This document shows, one piece after another, positions 21,314-32,638 of a stretch of DNA of 64,000 bases (position 1 is the first letter of the stretch; every line of letters starts with the position of its first letter). The notes below the pieces were generated by a model that saw nothing but the letters and a program-made list of their open reading frames with translations, made no database searches and was not told the DNA's origin. Position numbers and translations under genes: made by a program. The stretch is taken from NCBI GenBank assembly GCA_037447655.1, contig JBBHKE010003531.1, forward strand, positions 1 through 64,000, given 5' to 3'. This DNA is from Zygnema cylindricum (taxonomy: Eukaryota > Streptophyta > Zygnematophyceae > Zygnematales > Zygnemataceae).

Positions 21314-23225
21314 CAAATTGTGCACCCGTCAACTGGAGACAGCGGAAAAGAAGACGGCATTCTCTGCAGCTGTGGAAACTCTAGTGCTTTTTTTTTCAGA
21401 TGTTTGTGTTTTTGGTGCCCTCGAGTGCAAAATGACTTGAATGGGTCACTTTTCGACTGAATAACTGTTATTTTTGCCACGGTTTTTGTGCACCCACAGT
21501 TTGAGAACTCGATTCCGCAAAAATATGATGTGGTGCTGATAAGGACGAAATCGTTTCAAAAGCAAGGTGTGATGTGTAACCTACAAGTATGACATGAATC
21601 ATATTGTAACTTCAATATGTCTTCAATATGTTTTTCTCTGGTGGACCCTTTGGTTTTTGTTCATGGAAACAGTTCCAAGCATGGAAACATAAAACATAAA
21701 TACGAAGAAGATGCACTTTTGTAGAAATCATGAAGTTCTGAAGTTTGGTTGTCTGTTTCCTTTTTATTTTTATTTCATAGTAAACTGTTATGGAAATCGA
21801 AACATTAATTTGTAAACATCAATTTGCTAGTTTTGTATCCAGAGCACAGAGTTGCAATGACTTGTGTTGGAAACAAAAATAAGTAAAGACTCGGCATACC
21901 GCTTGCTTGTTTTTTTTTTCTTGAAGTTGCAAGTTTTTGCATGTCCGCCTATCCAAAAAGTTTAATGTAAAGTTTCCGAAAAGTTCATGAAGTGTTTTTA
22001 TGTAGAATATAGTATTGTGAACATGTGCATTGACATGTGGATTGTCGGAAACTGGCGGTAAATGGTGGCAAAAAAAGCGTGGAAATATTGTCAAATCTGA
22101 AGGAATTCAGCATAGAGGGATGCTTATGGGTGAGTATCTAAGTGAAGAAGAGAAAAAAGGAAAAAGCAAAAAAGCAAGGAAGGTTCGGGTTGGGTTTTTT
22201 TTCTGAGGTTGTAAAAAGCAACGTTTTTAATTACGGTAACTCGAGTCGTCTTTAGGTTTTCAGACAGTAGGCTTAGAGTGCGGTTTTTGTAATAGGTCTT
22301 ACTGACTATTGTGCTCTCTTTGCTGTATATTTGTTTGCAGAATCGTGATTTTTTTTTTTTTTTGAATTGGAGCTTTGGCCGGTGGTGGACGACTCGAGAT
22401 TCTTAGGCTTCTATTGCTGTTCTCTCTAAGGCAGCAAAAAGTAGCTTAGAGAGCCACTGAGCTTTGTGAACATAAGAGAGTTGGGATTTACCAGAGGAAC
22501 TGTGAACCGATTCTTTGAAATGTTGTTTTTTTTTTCCTTGAGCTGGTTAACAAGAGTGTGTTGCTTGGTTTGGTAAAAGGTATTGATTGTTGGTATTTGT
22601 CTATGCCAAACTGTTACGTTTTCTATGCCAAACTGTTAGACTTTTGTGTTGGTCTGTTTGAATTTGATAGTTTTTGCGATGTTCTGATATTTATCACCTA
22701 ATTTCACCTGTTCATCTTGCTCATTTCTCTTATCATTTGAGGAAATTGTGAACTGCCAACAATGGAAACATGAATTTTGGGAATATATAGCACTTTCCCG
22801 TCACTACATGTCACGATCATGAATATGATAAACTGTATTGTGGGAGTAGTTTTCCATCATAGGTTTTTTACTATCACGATACTGCATTTCACGATCATGA
22901 TTAATATACTAAGCTGTATTAAGGAAGCCATCGTGCTCTGATGTAAAAAAACTGCATTGAAAAAAGTGTGGTATATTATTAGTTGAAATGGAAACTGTTT
23001 GTATACCTGGACACGAAATGAAGGAAAAGGTAAAATGAAAGTTTAAGAGCTTAATTTATCCTAGGATTGTTGAAGCAGTACGTACAATCTGTTGTTGTCA
23101 TCAGATCATTTGTCGAGAAAGCAATGTACCTTATGTGGTACGCATGTGAGGCAGCATCGTTTCAAACTGAAAAAAAAAAGAAAAAAAAAAGGAATCAGAA
23201 ACAACAAACCACAAACGACACCAAC
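21314..23225. other. 3' side of the HMG-box gene and intergenic DNA
   Basis: T-rich sequence with short open frames only; no domain recognised. The 3' UTR of the HMG-box gene lies at its start. The direct repeat TATGCCAAACTGTTA occurs twice near 22600-22640. Confidence 0.4.
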
Positions 23226-23228
23226 TAA

Positions 23229-24879
23229 GGGTATGTCTCCATGTACTTGAAACTTAGCGAACTTACTTTGTTCCTTGGCATAGATCCGGCGGACCTGGAT
23301 TTCAGGTGTCCCTGTGTGTAACAACGAAATTGTTACTTAAGGGTGTGACGATTGTATACGCAGTCAATGCCCATGCCGGCTGTCAACATCTACAATCTGT
23401 GATGATGCACGTTATTGCATGACATTTCGTGACATTGTAGACGTACCGCTTTCCAGTTTGTGCGTTTTCACCGTTGAAGAAGATGCACTTTGCTTTTGCA
23501 TCGTCTCCTGTCCGCTCGACGTGAAATGGCATCAGAATCTTGAGACCCCTCGCGAAATAAAATCCGTAATCCGTACCAAGCGCTAACGGACAAAACCAAA
23601 CAAATTGTGTACTTTGCTTCGTCGTACTTGAACTCAAACGGACAAAACATAGCCAATCGTGCACTTTTTGTCGTCGCTTGAATTTGTTTGAAATTTTTGG
23701 AGATTTTTTTACACATGCGAATACATGTTCCTATTTGTTTTTCGAAAATACTTTGTTTTAAAACACATCGCCCATGTGTTTTAAAGAAAAGTTTGAAGAT
23801 GACGTTTTTTGGCGCGGGTCGAAGAACACAAGACGACAACTTGTAGTACATCCTAAATTCAATGATGACTCAGGGTAACCTTCCATCAGGCTTTCCCAGG
23901 CTTTCCCAATAATCGTACGATCACGGTTACTGGCAGTAATATTTGTAACACCTTTTCATCAGGTCGTGCCAGTGAAGCAAAAATTCCTTACGTGTTGGAT
24001 TGCGATTGGTACCACGTCATTTACCGGGAATAATGAAAGTTTTGAAAAGTACAGAATCTCTCTACTTTGTGTACGGGCGAACGCCGATTAAAATTTCTAG
24101 TAGCGTCACGCTAATGTACAATCTGAAGGTTCTTGTATTTGTCGTCATACCAACGGCCACAAAAACCGTTGCAAAATGAAATTTTGTACAAATGTCCATG
24201 AATGTACTATTTGTACATTCATGTGTTATCGCGGTACTGTACGTGATTGTGCACATTTATGAAAGAGGCGTGGCACATTTATGAAGGAGGCGTGGCAAGA
24301 TGTCCTACAACCAAGATTTTGTCGTCGAACAAGGTGGCTTCGATGTCAGAAGGTACACGCCATTTGCCACATGTAAGTTTATAACTTCACGTCCGTCGTG
24401 GATCGAATGACTTTTACAAGTGGACCAATACACGCGTCCAGTAAGCGCAAAGTGTCCTCAAAGTGTCCTCTTGAGGACAGTCGGAGGAGACTAGCCAAAC
24501 ACTGGATAGAAGGGGCGTTTGCGTCGAAAATTCGAACCTCCGACTAACCAAACACTGGATAGAAGGGGCGTTTGCGTCAAAAATTCAAAATCGGACAGTG
24601 TTAGTTTTCGCCAAAAAGTCAAAGTTTGGAGAATCTTAACAAATTTCTAGTTAACATCTTTTGTAAAAAAAAAAAAAAAAAACAGTACGGCTTTGTACGA
24701 AAAGGTTCTTTCTCCAATAAAAACCCCACCCCACTTTTCGCCTGATGGAAGGTTACCCTCAAAATGTACTTCTCCATTTTTCTATTTTTTTGTACGGTTG
24801 AAACTTACGCGGTACGTCGCTAAGTTTTAAAGGAAAGCGAGAGAAAAAAGCCCTTATTTTGGCACATGGAGATGTACCC
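23229..24879. mobile_element. PIF/Harbinger-like inverted-repeat element, 1651 bp
   Basis: Left end GGGTATGTCTCCATGTAC and right end GGCACATGGAGATGTACCC are inverted repeats, with further inverted similarity inward (AACTTAGCGA versus TCGCTAAGTT). Flanked by 3-bp TAA (23226-23228 and 24880-24882), the target length and sequence typical of PIF/Harbinger. No transposase recognised. It contains a nested element at 23873-24758 and a minus-strand open frame at 23383-23664 of unknown origin. Confidence 0.72.
23873..24758. mobile_element. Nested PIF/Harbinger-like inverted-repeat element, 886 bp
   Basis: Ends GGGTAACCTTCCATCAGG and CCTGATGGAAGGTTACCC are perfect inverted repeats, flanked by TCA (23870-23872 and 24759-24761). 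Inside is a tandem pair of a segment containing AACACTGGATAGAAGGGGCG (about 24497-24590) and GTAC-rich stretches. Non-coding. Confidence 0.72.
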
Positions 24880-24882
24880 TAA

Positions 24883-25640
24883 GTTTATTTACAACCAAGA
24901 CTATATATCAATTCATTTCTTCAAATTGAGAAGTACAATTCTATCGAACATATTAAAGCTGACATTGCACCCAAAGGTTACAAAAATGAACAATGGGTCG
25001 TTTCATATTCTCATGAAAATGACACCAGCCTGGAGTATCTTCGAGGATTGTGTTTGTGGTAAGCAATTGTATGTCTTAGAGAAACAGGTTTGTCACGTTT
25101 TCATATGCTATCATTGCTTTCTTCCACATTTCTTCAACATTCTTGTCATTAAGTTTCTATGGTAATTCGTGCTCGAGTTGGAAAGTCAACATTTGTAATA
25201 TTACTATCATGACAACTTCACTTTGAATGCAAAGTGCCTCTTTTCCAACATTTTAATGACGTTGTTTACCTAGGAGCGCACCTAAGGACATCCTGAGCAA
25301 AAAATTCTATATTATGACTCCGAGTGTGTACCTTACAACTACAAATTTACACAACTAGTAGCGTGTCACAGAAAGAGGTATCCACACTACTTGTAGTACA
25401 TAAGAAAAAGAGGAGCACAAGAGGCGTTATCGTTTTTAGTGATAATGCCGCCACTCTGCACGCAACAAAAGGTAAAAAAAAAAAAAATGAACAAGGCTAC
25501 TCAATGGGGAGACATTGCATATGATGTATATTTCAATCTTTTGAAAAATGGAAATGAATCTACAATACTGAAAGCTTCTGAACAACCATTGTTCAATACG
25601 AGAACAGTTTAACATTGGCTTATGTACAACCCTATGATGT
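24883..25640 (+). pseudogene. Unrecognised broken gene fragment, two exon-like segments
   Basis: Two stretches look coding on the plus strand. The first (about 24926-25061) reads GYKNEQWVVSYSHENDTS and ends at a good donor (TTTGTG|GTAAGC). The second (from about 25372 after TGTCACAG) reads RGVIVFSDNAATLHATK, runs into a 14-base poly-A, and continues after a frame change as QWGDIAYDVYFNLLKNG to a stop near 25610; AATAAA follows at about 25684. I do not recognise the family. The Harbinger-like element inserted immediately upstream and may have removed the 5' exons. The frame change in the poly-A could be mutation or assembly error. Confidence 0.35.
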
Positions 25641-25751
25641 TGTTAACGGATATATGTCACAATGTCAGTTCGTTCGCATTCAAATAAAATATGTGTCTTA
25701 AAAAGACAAACAAATAACATAGATAAGACTAACCAAGGAAAAGGAATTTAC

Positions 25752-26364
25752 CGCTCCATTGTGTCCAACGTTAATACGTGCAATGAACATAGTGTGAAAT
25801 CCTACAAACAAACAAAACAAAAAAACAAAAGATAGAGAAGAAATGATTATTGGAAAAGTAAAGATGGAAGTCAAGAACCGACGGACCGGTACGACAAAAG
25901 CATGTCTATTACAATACTTCATACCAAACACACAAATTCAAGAAGCTAAAAAGAAAAAAGTTTTGACCAAATGTTTTCTCAACATCTTTGAAAAATGTTT
26001 ATTAAAACAAAATGAAAAAAATCGAATAAAATAAGATAATAATGTCGTTATTACCATCCGGACTTATATCCGTATACCCATTTGAAACCGTCGGATCTTC
26101 GGCAAAATATAAAGCCCCTCCCCGAAGAATTTTTGAAATATCGAATCCGGAATTTATTATTCCGTGAACATTTCTGTGAGGTGTTCCATGGCAAAAAAAA
26201 GCTTCGTGTTGACCGACTTTTCGGAATTCGGGCAGGCTCAAAAAATTTGTCGCCAGATTCGGCGAATGTTGGCACGCCGTATTCTTGCAGGGAGTCGTTT
26301 CATTGGTCAGTTTTGAAAAATAATTGGAAAAAACGTTTTTATTGTAGACATAATAAACGTTCAA
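25752..26364 (-). CDS. PARP-like (ADP-ribosyltransferase fold) domain, partial gene model
   Basis: Two minus-strand exons are clear. The first (upper edge uncertain, reading into 26364, lower edge 26055) contains CHGTPHRNVHGIINSGFD and GGALYFAEDPTVSNGYT, the NAD-binding His-Gly-Thr and the Tyr-Phe-Ala loop of PARP catalytic domains. The second (25801-25752, after TTTGTAG, ending GCG|GTAAAT) continues with MFIARINVG, a PARP beta strand; the phase 1 join is exact. No C-terminal exon with the final catalytic position was found before the transposon-rich DNA at 24.9 kb, so the gene may be truncated. Upstream on the same strand is the CCCH protein at 26940-27605. CCCH plus PARP is a known combination (PARP12/ZC3HAV1 group in animals), so one spliced gene is possible but not shown. 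Confidence 0.6.
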
Positions 26365-26393
26365 CGAACTGATCGTGACTCTGTCACAAGAAA

Positions 26394-26483
26394 AGGTGGA
26401 GGGTGGGGAGGAGAGGGAAGGGAGGAGAGGGGAGAGGGGAGAGGGAGAGGGAGAGGAGGGGGAAAGGGGGAGGAGTGGGAGAC
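26394..26483. repeat. Purine-rich (GGAGAGG)n tract
   Basis: About 90 bases of almost pure G/A on the plus strand, between the CCCH and PARP-like exons. Similar tracts occur at 1-40, 27828-28673 and 48753-48840. Confidence 0.8.
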
Positions 26484-26939
26484 ACTCTTTGGTTTCCTGC
26501 TATTCATTCTTTGTAACGCTATTTGTGTTTTTATTATTTGTATAGAATTTCATTTTTATACAACCAACTTTATGTCGATGTTATTCTTGTGGTTATATTT
26601 GCATAATGTTAAAGAATTTCAATACAATATTTAAGAATTTGGTTTCACAACTGTTAGTAGTATTAAAATTGTTTTATGAATTTGCCGGAACCAGAAATAG
26701 TGTTGAAACTTGAAACTGGTGGAGTGCAAACCTTCCATTAAGAAAATTACGGAACGGAGTGGTATCTGTGACACACACAAGAAACATAATAAGACAAAGC
26801 GCAGATTCGGAGATTTGTACGGACAGGGTTCCACTGTACTTTCCATAGTGTACATAAACTGTAACAGAAAACTGCAGCCGAAACTGGATAGAAAACAGCA
26901 ACAGAAACCTAAAATTAGATGTGGATAAAAAGTAAAATT

Positions 26940-27605
26940 TTAGATACACAATTCAGTGCGAACACAATTTAGTGTTTCAACATCTTCAGAAACCTCACAA
27001 CCGTACAGAAAAAAATTAAAAAGGAAGGAAAAATGAAAAAAACAAACAAAACTTTTTATTTTCTTGTGCCCGTCCGTACCGTGTACTCGAATCAAATTCC
27101 CACCCGGATGTACATAGTCACAAGTGTGTTTCGCGTGACAATTGTCACCAAACTTGCACGCCGTCCGATGTAGCTCTAGCGGCATCGCCGTTGGATCTGG
27201 CGGATGAAAACAAGTACATTTTGTCCTATCCGGACATTCAGATCCGAAAGTACAAAGCGGCGGATGCATGTACTTGCATCCTTTCGACGACGCTCCTCTC
27301 TTTGAACACTTAGTTCCGTTACGACAAAACGGCGCATGGAAGTACGGACACGCGCGGATCTTCTTGCAATATTGACCGTCTCGACACAAAATCGGACGGT
27401 GCCAATAGAAGCATCCGTATATTTTTTTGCACGCCAATGATTTAGGACACGTGGCAGGGTGGCTGTACTCGCAATCCTTGAGAGTACATTTTGCGCCGTT
27501 TTCACATGTACGGAAATGGGGAAAAGGACAGGTCGCACGTGTGGAACATGTCTTGCCATAGGGACATGGCATGGTGTAGTCGACCGTAGGCGTTAGGCTC
27601 GGCAT
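26940..27605 (-). CDS. Protein with seven tandem CCCH-type zinc fingers, 221 aa
   Basis: From ATG 27605 the protein is almost entirely zinc fingers: seven consecutive C-x5-C-x4/5-C-x3-H units, one of them (the fifth) stretched to C-x5-C-x9-C-x3-H. CCCH fingers of this spacing usually bind single-stranded RNA. An upstream in-frame ATG (27638) adds only eleven hydrophobic residues, so I prefer 27605. After the last finger the frame runs through about 50 low-complexity residues to the stop at 26940. That tail may be intronic, with splicing to the PARP-like exons at 26364-25752 on the same strand. Function inferred only from the fingers; RNA metabolism or antiviral-type RNA sensing are possible. 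Confidence 0.7.
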   Translation of the reverse strand: MPSLTPTVDYTMPCPYGKTCSTRATCPFPHFRTCENGAKCTLKDCEYSHPATCPKSLACKKIYGCFYWHRPILCRDGQYCKKIRACPYFHAPFCRNGTKCSKRGASSKGCKYMHPPLCTFGSECPDRTKCTCFHPPDPTAMPLELHRTACKFGDNCHAKHTCDYVHPGGNLIRVHGTDGHKKIKSFVCFFHFSFLFNFFLYGCEVSEDVETLNCVRTELCI

Positions 27606-27827
27606 AGCGAGAAAAAGGACAAAATAAACAAACAACAAATGAAATGGTGTATCGATTCTACTAATAGATTCCTCGTTATATGAAGCGATTATTGCGAGGT
27701 ACTCACTTCAAAAAGATGAATATGGACGATTGACATGAGTTGTTGGAGGGAACCAATTATGGTAAATGTGGAAAATACTAATGTTTTTTTTTTGCTTTAG
27801 AATATAATTTGATCGTTCTCTTATGAA

Positions 27828-28635
27828 GAGAGAGAGAGGGAGGGAGGGAGAGGGAGAGGGAGAGAAGGGAGAGGGTGAGGGAGATAGAGAGGGGGAGGGA
27901 GATGGAGTGGGGGAGGGAGAGGCTGATGTTGAACGAGCTACAGAGGGCGGAGACAGAGGAGATATCTTTTGGTAGGAGGAGGGAGATAGAGAGAGAGAGG
28001 GTAGAGTGGGAGAGGGAGAAGATTCGGTGGGATAGGGAGAGAGAGAGACTAGAATTTAAGGATCGCCAAACTTTGAGGTTGTTGGGGGGGCAGAGAAGGG
28101 AGGGAGAGAGAGATGGAAGTGGAGGGAGAGGTGGGGACGGTGGAGGATTTGGAGGGAGGAGAAGGGAAGGATGGGATGGAGAGGGAAGGGGGGATGAAGA
28201 GAGAAGAAGAGATTTAGGGGATGGGGAGGAGGGGGAGGAGGGCGACGAGGGGGCGGAAGGGGACGAGGGGGAGGAGGGAGAAGAGAGGATTATGGCGGAG
28301 AGATCTATTTCTCCTTTGTCTTCTTCTGCGAGAAGATGTGTGTCAATTGAGAGGGTGAGGAGACTTTTGGGAGGACTGAGGCAGCAGGAGGGGGGAGGAG
28401 GAGAGGGAGAGATGGGGGAGAGGAGTGAGTGGAGAGGGAGAAGAAACCCGGCTTTTATTGACGAGAAAGGGTCTGGGGGGAGAGGTATACGAGGTATTTT
28501 CAATGTTCGAAATGGTAGTGGCGAAGGAGGGAGAGGAGGGAGAGGAGACAGGGGAGGGGGAGGAGGACAAGGAAGGGCAGGAGGAGTGGGAGGGGCAGTG
28601 GGAGGGGGAGTGGGAGGGGGAGTGGGAGGGGAAGT

Positions 28636-28673
<38 letters not shown>
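27828..28673 (+). repeat. Purine-rich low-complexity block with an open frame
   Basis: About 850 bases of G/A-rich sequence ending in a (GA)n microsatellite (about 28638-28671). An open frame on plus (27875-28678, no ATG at its first codon) gives Arg/Glu/Gly-rich sequence. A short less repetitive part reads MAERSISPLSSSARRCVSIERV (split here: MAERSISPLSS then SARRCVSIERV). Coding status is doubtful because both strands are open as expected for simple sequence. It could be a degraded coiled-coil gene or merely an expanded purine tract between the two PARP-like genes. Confidence 0.45.
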
Positions 28674-28675
<2 letters not shown>

Positions 28676-29513
28676 TGATGTCTTCTTTTTTTACAAAGGA
28701 GAAAAGAGAATAGTTATTTATTAGAAATTATGATTAATGTAGTTAAAAAGAGAAACCGAGGAGGAACAAGATGAAAGGAAAGTAAATTGAGATTTTTTTT
28801 GAAGGAAATAAAAAAGTTCAAAAGTTTGAATGTGAATGAGAAACCAAACTGGAACCCTAATCTCGTCACTCCTTCAGAACTGACTAGAAAAAAACTTTAT
28901 TAGAAAAAGTGCGATGGAAAAACCATCAAAGTACAAAGGGGGAAAAAAAAGGAATAGAATATTTAAAGACTACAAGAGCCAACAGTTACTAAAACAAATA
29001 GAACCCTTAGAACCTCCTCCTTTAGAACCTAGTCGGAATATCAAACATGTATTGAAGAGATCGCCACTTGAACAACCCTATCGTTGGTACCTTACAAACT
29101 GCTCAAGTAGAACCGTCGATTTGTCCTCGTTTTCCGCCGCATTTTGCATGCAGGCATCCACATCGTCGATTTCTCGCGAATCTTTCTTTCTTGTGTTACG
29201 CTGACACGTAGAGACACTGGATGGCAATCTCATGAAAGTACAGGATCTCGTGAAGGTACAAGACTGCCCTAAGCAATTTGCTCGCATGTACGGAATGCGT
29301 AGAACGTTTGTACATGCATTCAAGCTGTACGATTGGCCGAAACAGGATTTAGATTGCGTTAAGCCAGTACGCACTGCTAAAAAAAATGGTACGATTCTGT
29401 ACGAAAACGTACGGCGTGTGCAGTAAACAACCCCACTTTTCCTCTAATGGAATCTCACCCTAAGCCTTTGGTTTGGTATCTAAAATCTTCTACTTCTACG
29501 AGGAGAAGCAAAT
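28674..29513. other. Intergenic DNA
   Basis: No gene supported. The end around 29389-29458 (GTAC-rich, then CCCACTTTTCCTCTAATGG, then ACCCTAA) resembles the right terminus of the Harbinger-like elements at 23-25 kb, but no matching left end was found. Confidence 0.35.
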
Positions 29514-29734
29514 TACACCGCTCATCGTTATCAGTTGTTAAAGTTTTTTCGCCACTTAAAACTATATTTTCTCCGTGCACACTTGTCGGATTGTCAATCG
29601 GAGACCGGCAATTGAAAGGTGGGAATCTTGGCTTCCAATAGCAAACATCCGATTGATAATCCGACAAGTGTGCACGGTAAAAATATGTTTTAAGTGGCGA
29701 AAAAAATTTAAGACTAATAACGACGAGCGGTGCA
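29514..29734. mobile_element. MITE-like element, family D
   Basis: Long inverted repeat of about 221 bp. The left arm (TACACCGCTCATCGTTATCAG, quoted here only as TACACCGCTCATCG) pairs with the right arm CGACGAGCGGTGCA. The inner arms CCGTGCACACTTGTCGG and CCGACAAGTGTGCACGG pair perfectly, so the single strand would form a near-complete hairpin. It lies about 100 bp upstream of the PARP-like start codon. Confidence 0.75.
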
Positions 29735-29836
29735 GTGATTGGTGAACGCCACTGCGTACGGCCATGCAGCAAAAGTACAGTGAATAATAAAAGCTAAATT
29801 CCATGCAGAGCGACTGAACCTTGACGCAAAAAGTTG

Positions 29837-31255
29837 ATGATCGGCAGCTTCCCATTCATGCAAGAATCAACGCCGGCGTTCCTGGAGCTTTGCAAAGCTG
29901 ACGTGGATTTCCAGAAGAAAACGGAAAGCGAAAAGTTTGTAAGGCTTTTAGAGTTCATTTTTGTTTCATTTTTCAGCTGTTGGAAATTTGTGTTACAGGG
30001 TTCAGATTTTTTGAAGAGCGATTTTATGAATATGGGTTCGACTGTAAGTCTGGAAACTCAAAGAACCTACATTACATTATAAATGATACCTAACATTATC
30101 ACATATATTATTGTATTGTTCTTTTCTTTAATGACAACTCACGGTTGCAAAATTTGTTGACAATGCGTGTTTACAATGAGCTATTTTTTGCATAATTTTT
30201 TTAATATTTGTCATTCTTGTCTACGAAATAATAATATATTCAAGCATGATAGAATACTGTCTACAAAAAGGTTATTGTATTAATATATTTACATATATAA
30301 TATTATGTAATATTACATGATATTACATATATAGTATTATAAAAAAATTACATAGTATAATAGAAACGGTATATTTTTTAACATTAGGTTTGGGTTAAAC
30401 TGTTCTATAGAAATCTACATTTATCTTAATGCAAACTTGTTGATTTTGGCACACTGGGAAAATTAAAATGACTAAAACCTAAATTTATGTGCAATGCAGC
30501 CCTCTATGCAAAAGGATGCCCTCAATTATTTCTGCAGTCAAGAAAACATAAAGGCCCTTTTGAAAAATACATGCTATGGTGTGAACATTGCCAAAATAAA
30601 TTGGAATGTGCATGCAATGGATGGAGGCACTTTGTATTATCGGTTTCTTGAGACCATGGAGAGTTGTCTCTCAGAACGTGATTGCAGAGAAATATGTAAG
30701 TATTGATGAACCAATAGCAATCAATTTCTCTAGGTTGGTTTTTCAAAACAAAAATATTGGTGTTTTTTAGGTGTTTACAAGCTAGTTTTGGACACCTTTT
30801 GTGCTTAAAATAGCAAGTATTTTCTGACATATATTAACATATGTTTCTTTTTACAGTCACATGTCTTTTGTATAGTTACACTGGTGAAATTTTTAGCTTC
30901 ATAAATGTAGAAAAATGTTCTTGTTGCATATTTTGCAGGTATGGGACTTCAGACTCCTTTACTGGATTTAGTTTTCCATGGAACGCCGTCATGCAATATC
31001 ACGAGCATTTTACAACACGGTCTCCTCCCTCATTATAGAAAAGGACAGTCGTATGGAGCCGGAGACTATTTTGGTCGCCACGCTTCCATTAGCATCGGAT
31101 ATTGCAGAAATGTAGTCTATATTGAACATTATCAGTTGGTACTGTTTTTGGTACTTCTCGTACCATCTGCAGTTGTGTACGATAACCACAACATTCTATG
31201 CATTAAAGAAAACAAGTATCAACTTCCTCTTGGAGAGGTTGTTGTTAGGAAGTAG
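29837..31255 (+). CDS. Small PARP-like ADP-ribosyltransferase-fold protein, 219 aa, four exons
   Basis: Exons 29837-29938, 29999-30043, 30500-30695 and 30939-31255 join with matching phases (0, 0, 1) at consensus sites. The last exon carries the domain: LVFHGTPSCNITSILQHGL, then GAGDYFGRHASISIGYC, then LVLFLVLL and VVYDNHNILCI, the strand order of the PARP C-terminal half, ending QLPLGEVVV. The His of His-Gly-Thr and Tyr residues of the loop are present. At the position of the PARP catalytic Glu (just before the Val-Val-Tyr-Asp strand) I read Ser-Ala, so it may be a mono-ADP-ribosyltransferase or inactive. The N-terminal 100 residues match nothing I recognise. The start is ATG 29837, giving a short first exon with a GTAAGG donor; further upstream exons cannot be excluded. 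Confidence 0.72.
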
Positions 31256-32638
31256 ATAGTGACAAAATGAACTAAAGTAGCTTCGTGGCTCGAAAAGAAG
31301 TGTCTATACTTAGAATCGCCTCTATTGCGACCACTTCAAAATGTTAAACATTTTGGGATGGATGTTAGATTACCTACTCACTGTTAAAGATCAATGCTTG
31401 TGTATCGAATCAATCGATTTTAATGAAAAGTATACACACGTTTATACATACGTGTTTCGCAACCTGCCTGAGACTAGCGCGTTTAGATTCTATATTATCG
31501 GCATTGCATCGCTTTGTCATATTTTTTTGTTTATATTATCAGCATTGCATCTCTTTGTCATGTTTTTTTGTTTTTTTGGTGGTTCGGTAACTTGATTGGG
31601 AGAGGATTTGTTGACAAACAGGGGAAACAGCCATAAGCCAGGGAAAAAAGGCAGAAAACCGTCCACTGAATTGCGTCTACATAAGCATGAATGAAGAGAG
31701 GACTCCTTTCAAAAATTGTGGAAAATTTATTGCTTTGAGTTCACATTCTGAGTAATTGCTTGGTTTCTGTTCATTTCTTTGCTTATGTAGTTTTCAAGTA
31801 TGTTTACGTAACCTTCGGGCCATGGCATTTCCATAGTTTGCTTGAAAATCTTGAGGCAAATCTAGAGATGTTTGTTTTAAGATATTTTCAAAAATATAAG
31901 TAAAAACTTGAACATGAATGTTGCCAAGCAAATAGGTCCACTGTGGAAAGACGAACGGTAATGGCAACAACGTAACATATTTGTTGCAGTGCTAATTATG
32001 TCATCAAGGGACAGAAGGAGTCATCCAGTAGTCAAATCAATTACAAGCTTTGAATCTGTCTATACCGGGCCGAAACAACAAGAGCTATTTAAGCTGAACG
32101 TAAGCAATTTTGTTGAGAATACTAATAAGAAAATATGGATAATTGGGGTACGAAGGGATAAATGGGAATGCATGATGCAACTTCAATGTCAGCCGATATG
32201 AAAGCACCACCATCACACGTCTTCCAAAACAACATAATCATATGACTCATAGATGAATTTGTACCAGTTTCGGCATTGTTAATTATTTATAATACAGCAA
32301 TCTTGCCCAGCAAAGTTACTCTGACAATCAGTCTGTATCTGAATTTTCAAATACATCCATTTTCCAGACTTGTCGAAGAAGTCGAAAAAATATAGAGGAA
32401 AAAAAAGATCAGATCACGGATATGATCGACATCATTACATGATATATAACAAATAGAAAGGTCATGTCACAGCATTTCCAATATCAATGTATGACTATGA
32501 TTCAAATCAGATAGTAATCGGATTACTTCATATCAAATTATTCACATCAGATGGTCGAATCAGATAGGTGGATGATTGCTGAGATAATAAAATTTTGGAA
32601 ATGTACAATAAAATAAGTCTTTCCCACACATATCCTAA
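31256..32638. other. Intergenic DNA between two convergent genes
   Basis: Holds the 3' sides of the PARP-like gene (+) and the translocator-like gene (-). One exon-like stretch occurs at about 31989-32099 on plus (between TTGTTGCAG and CTGAAC|GTAAGC, beginning ATGTCATCAAGGGACAGAAG), but it has no partner exons or known domain. Confidence 0.35.

Noticed and set aside
27778-28503. Ser/Pro/Leu-rich minus-strand frame
   Set aside because: Antisense of the purine-rich block; open because of composition.
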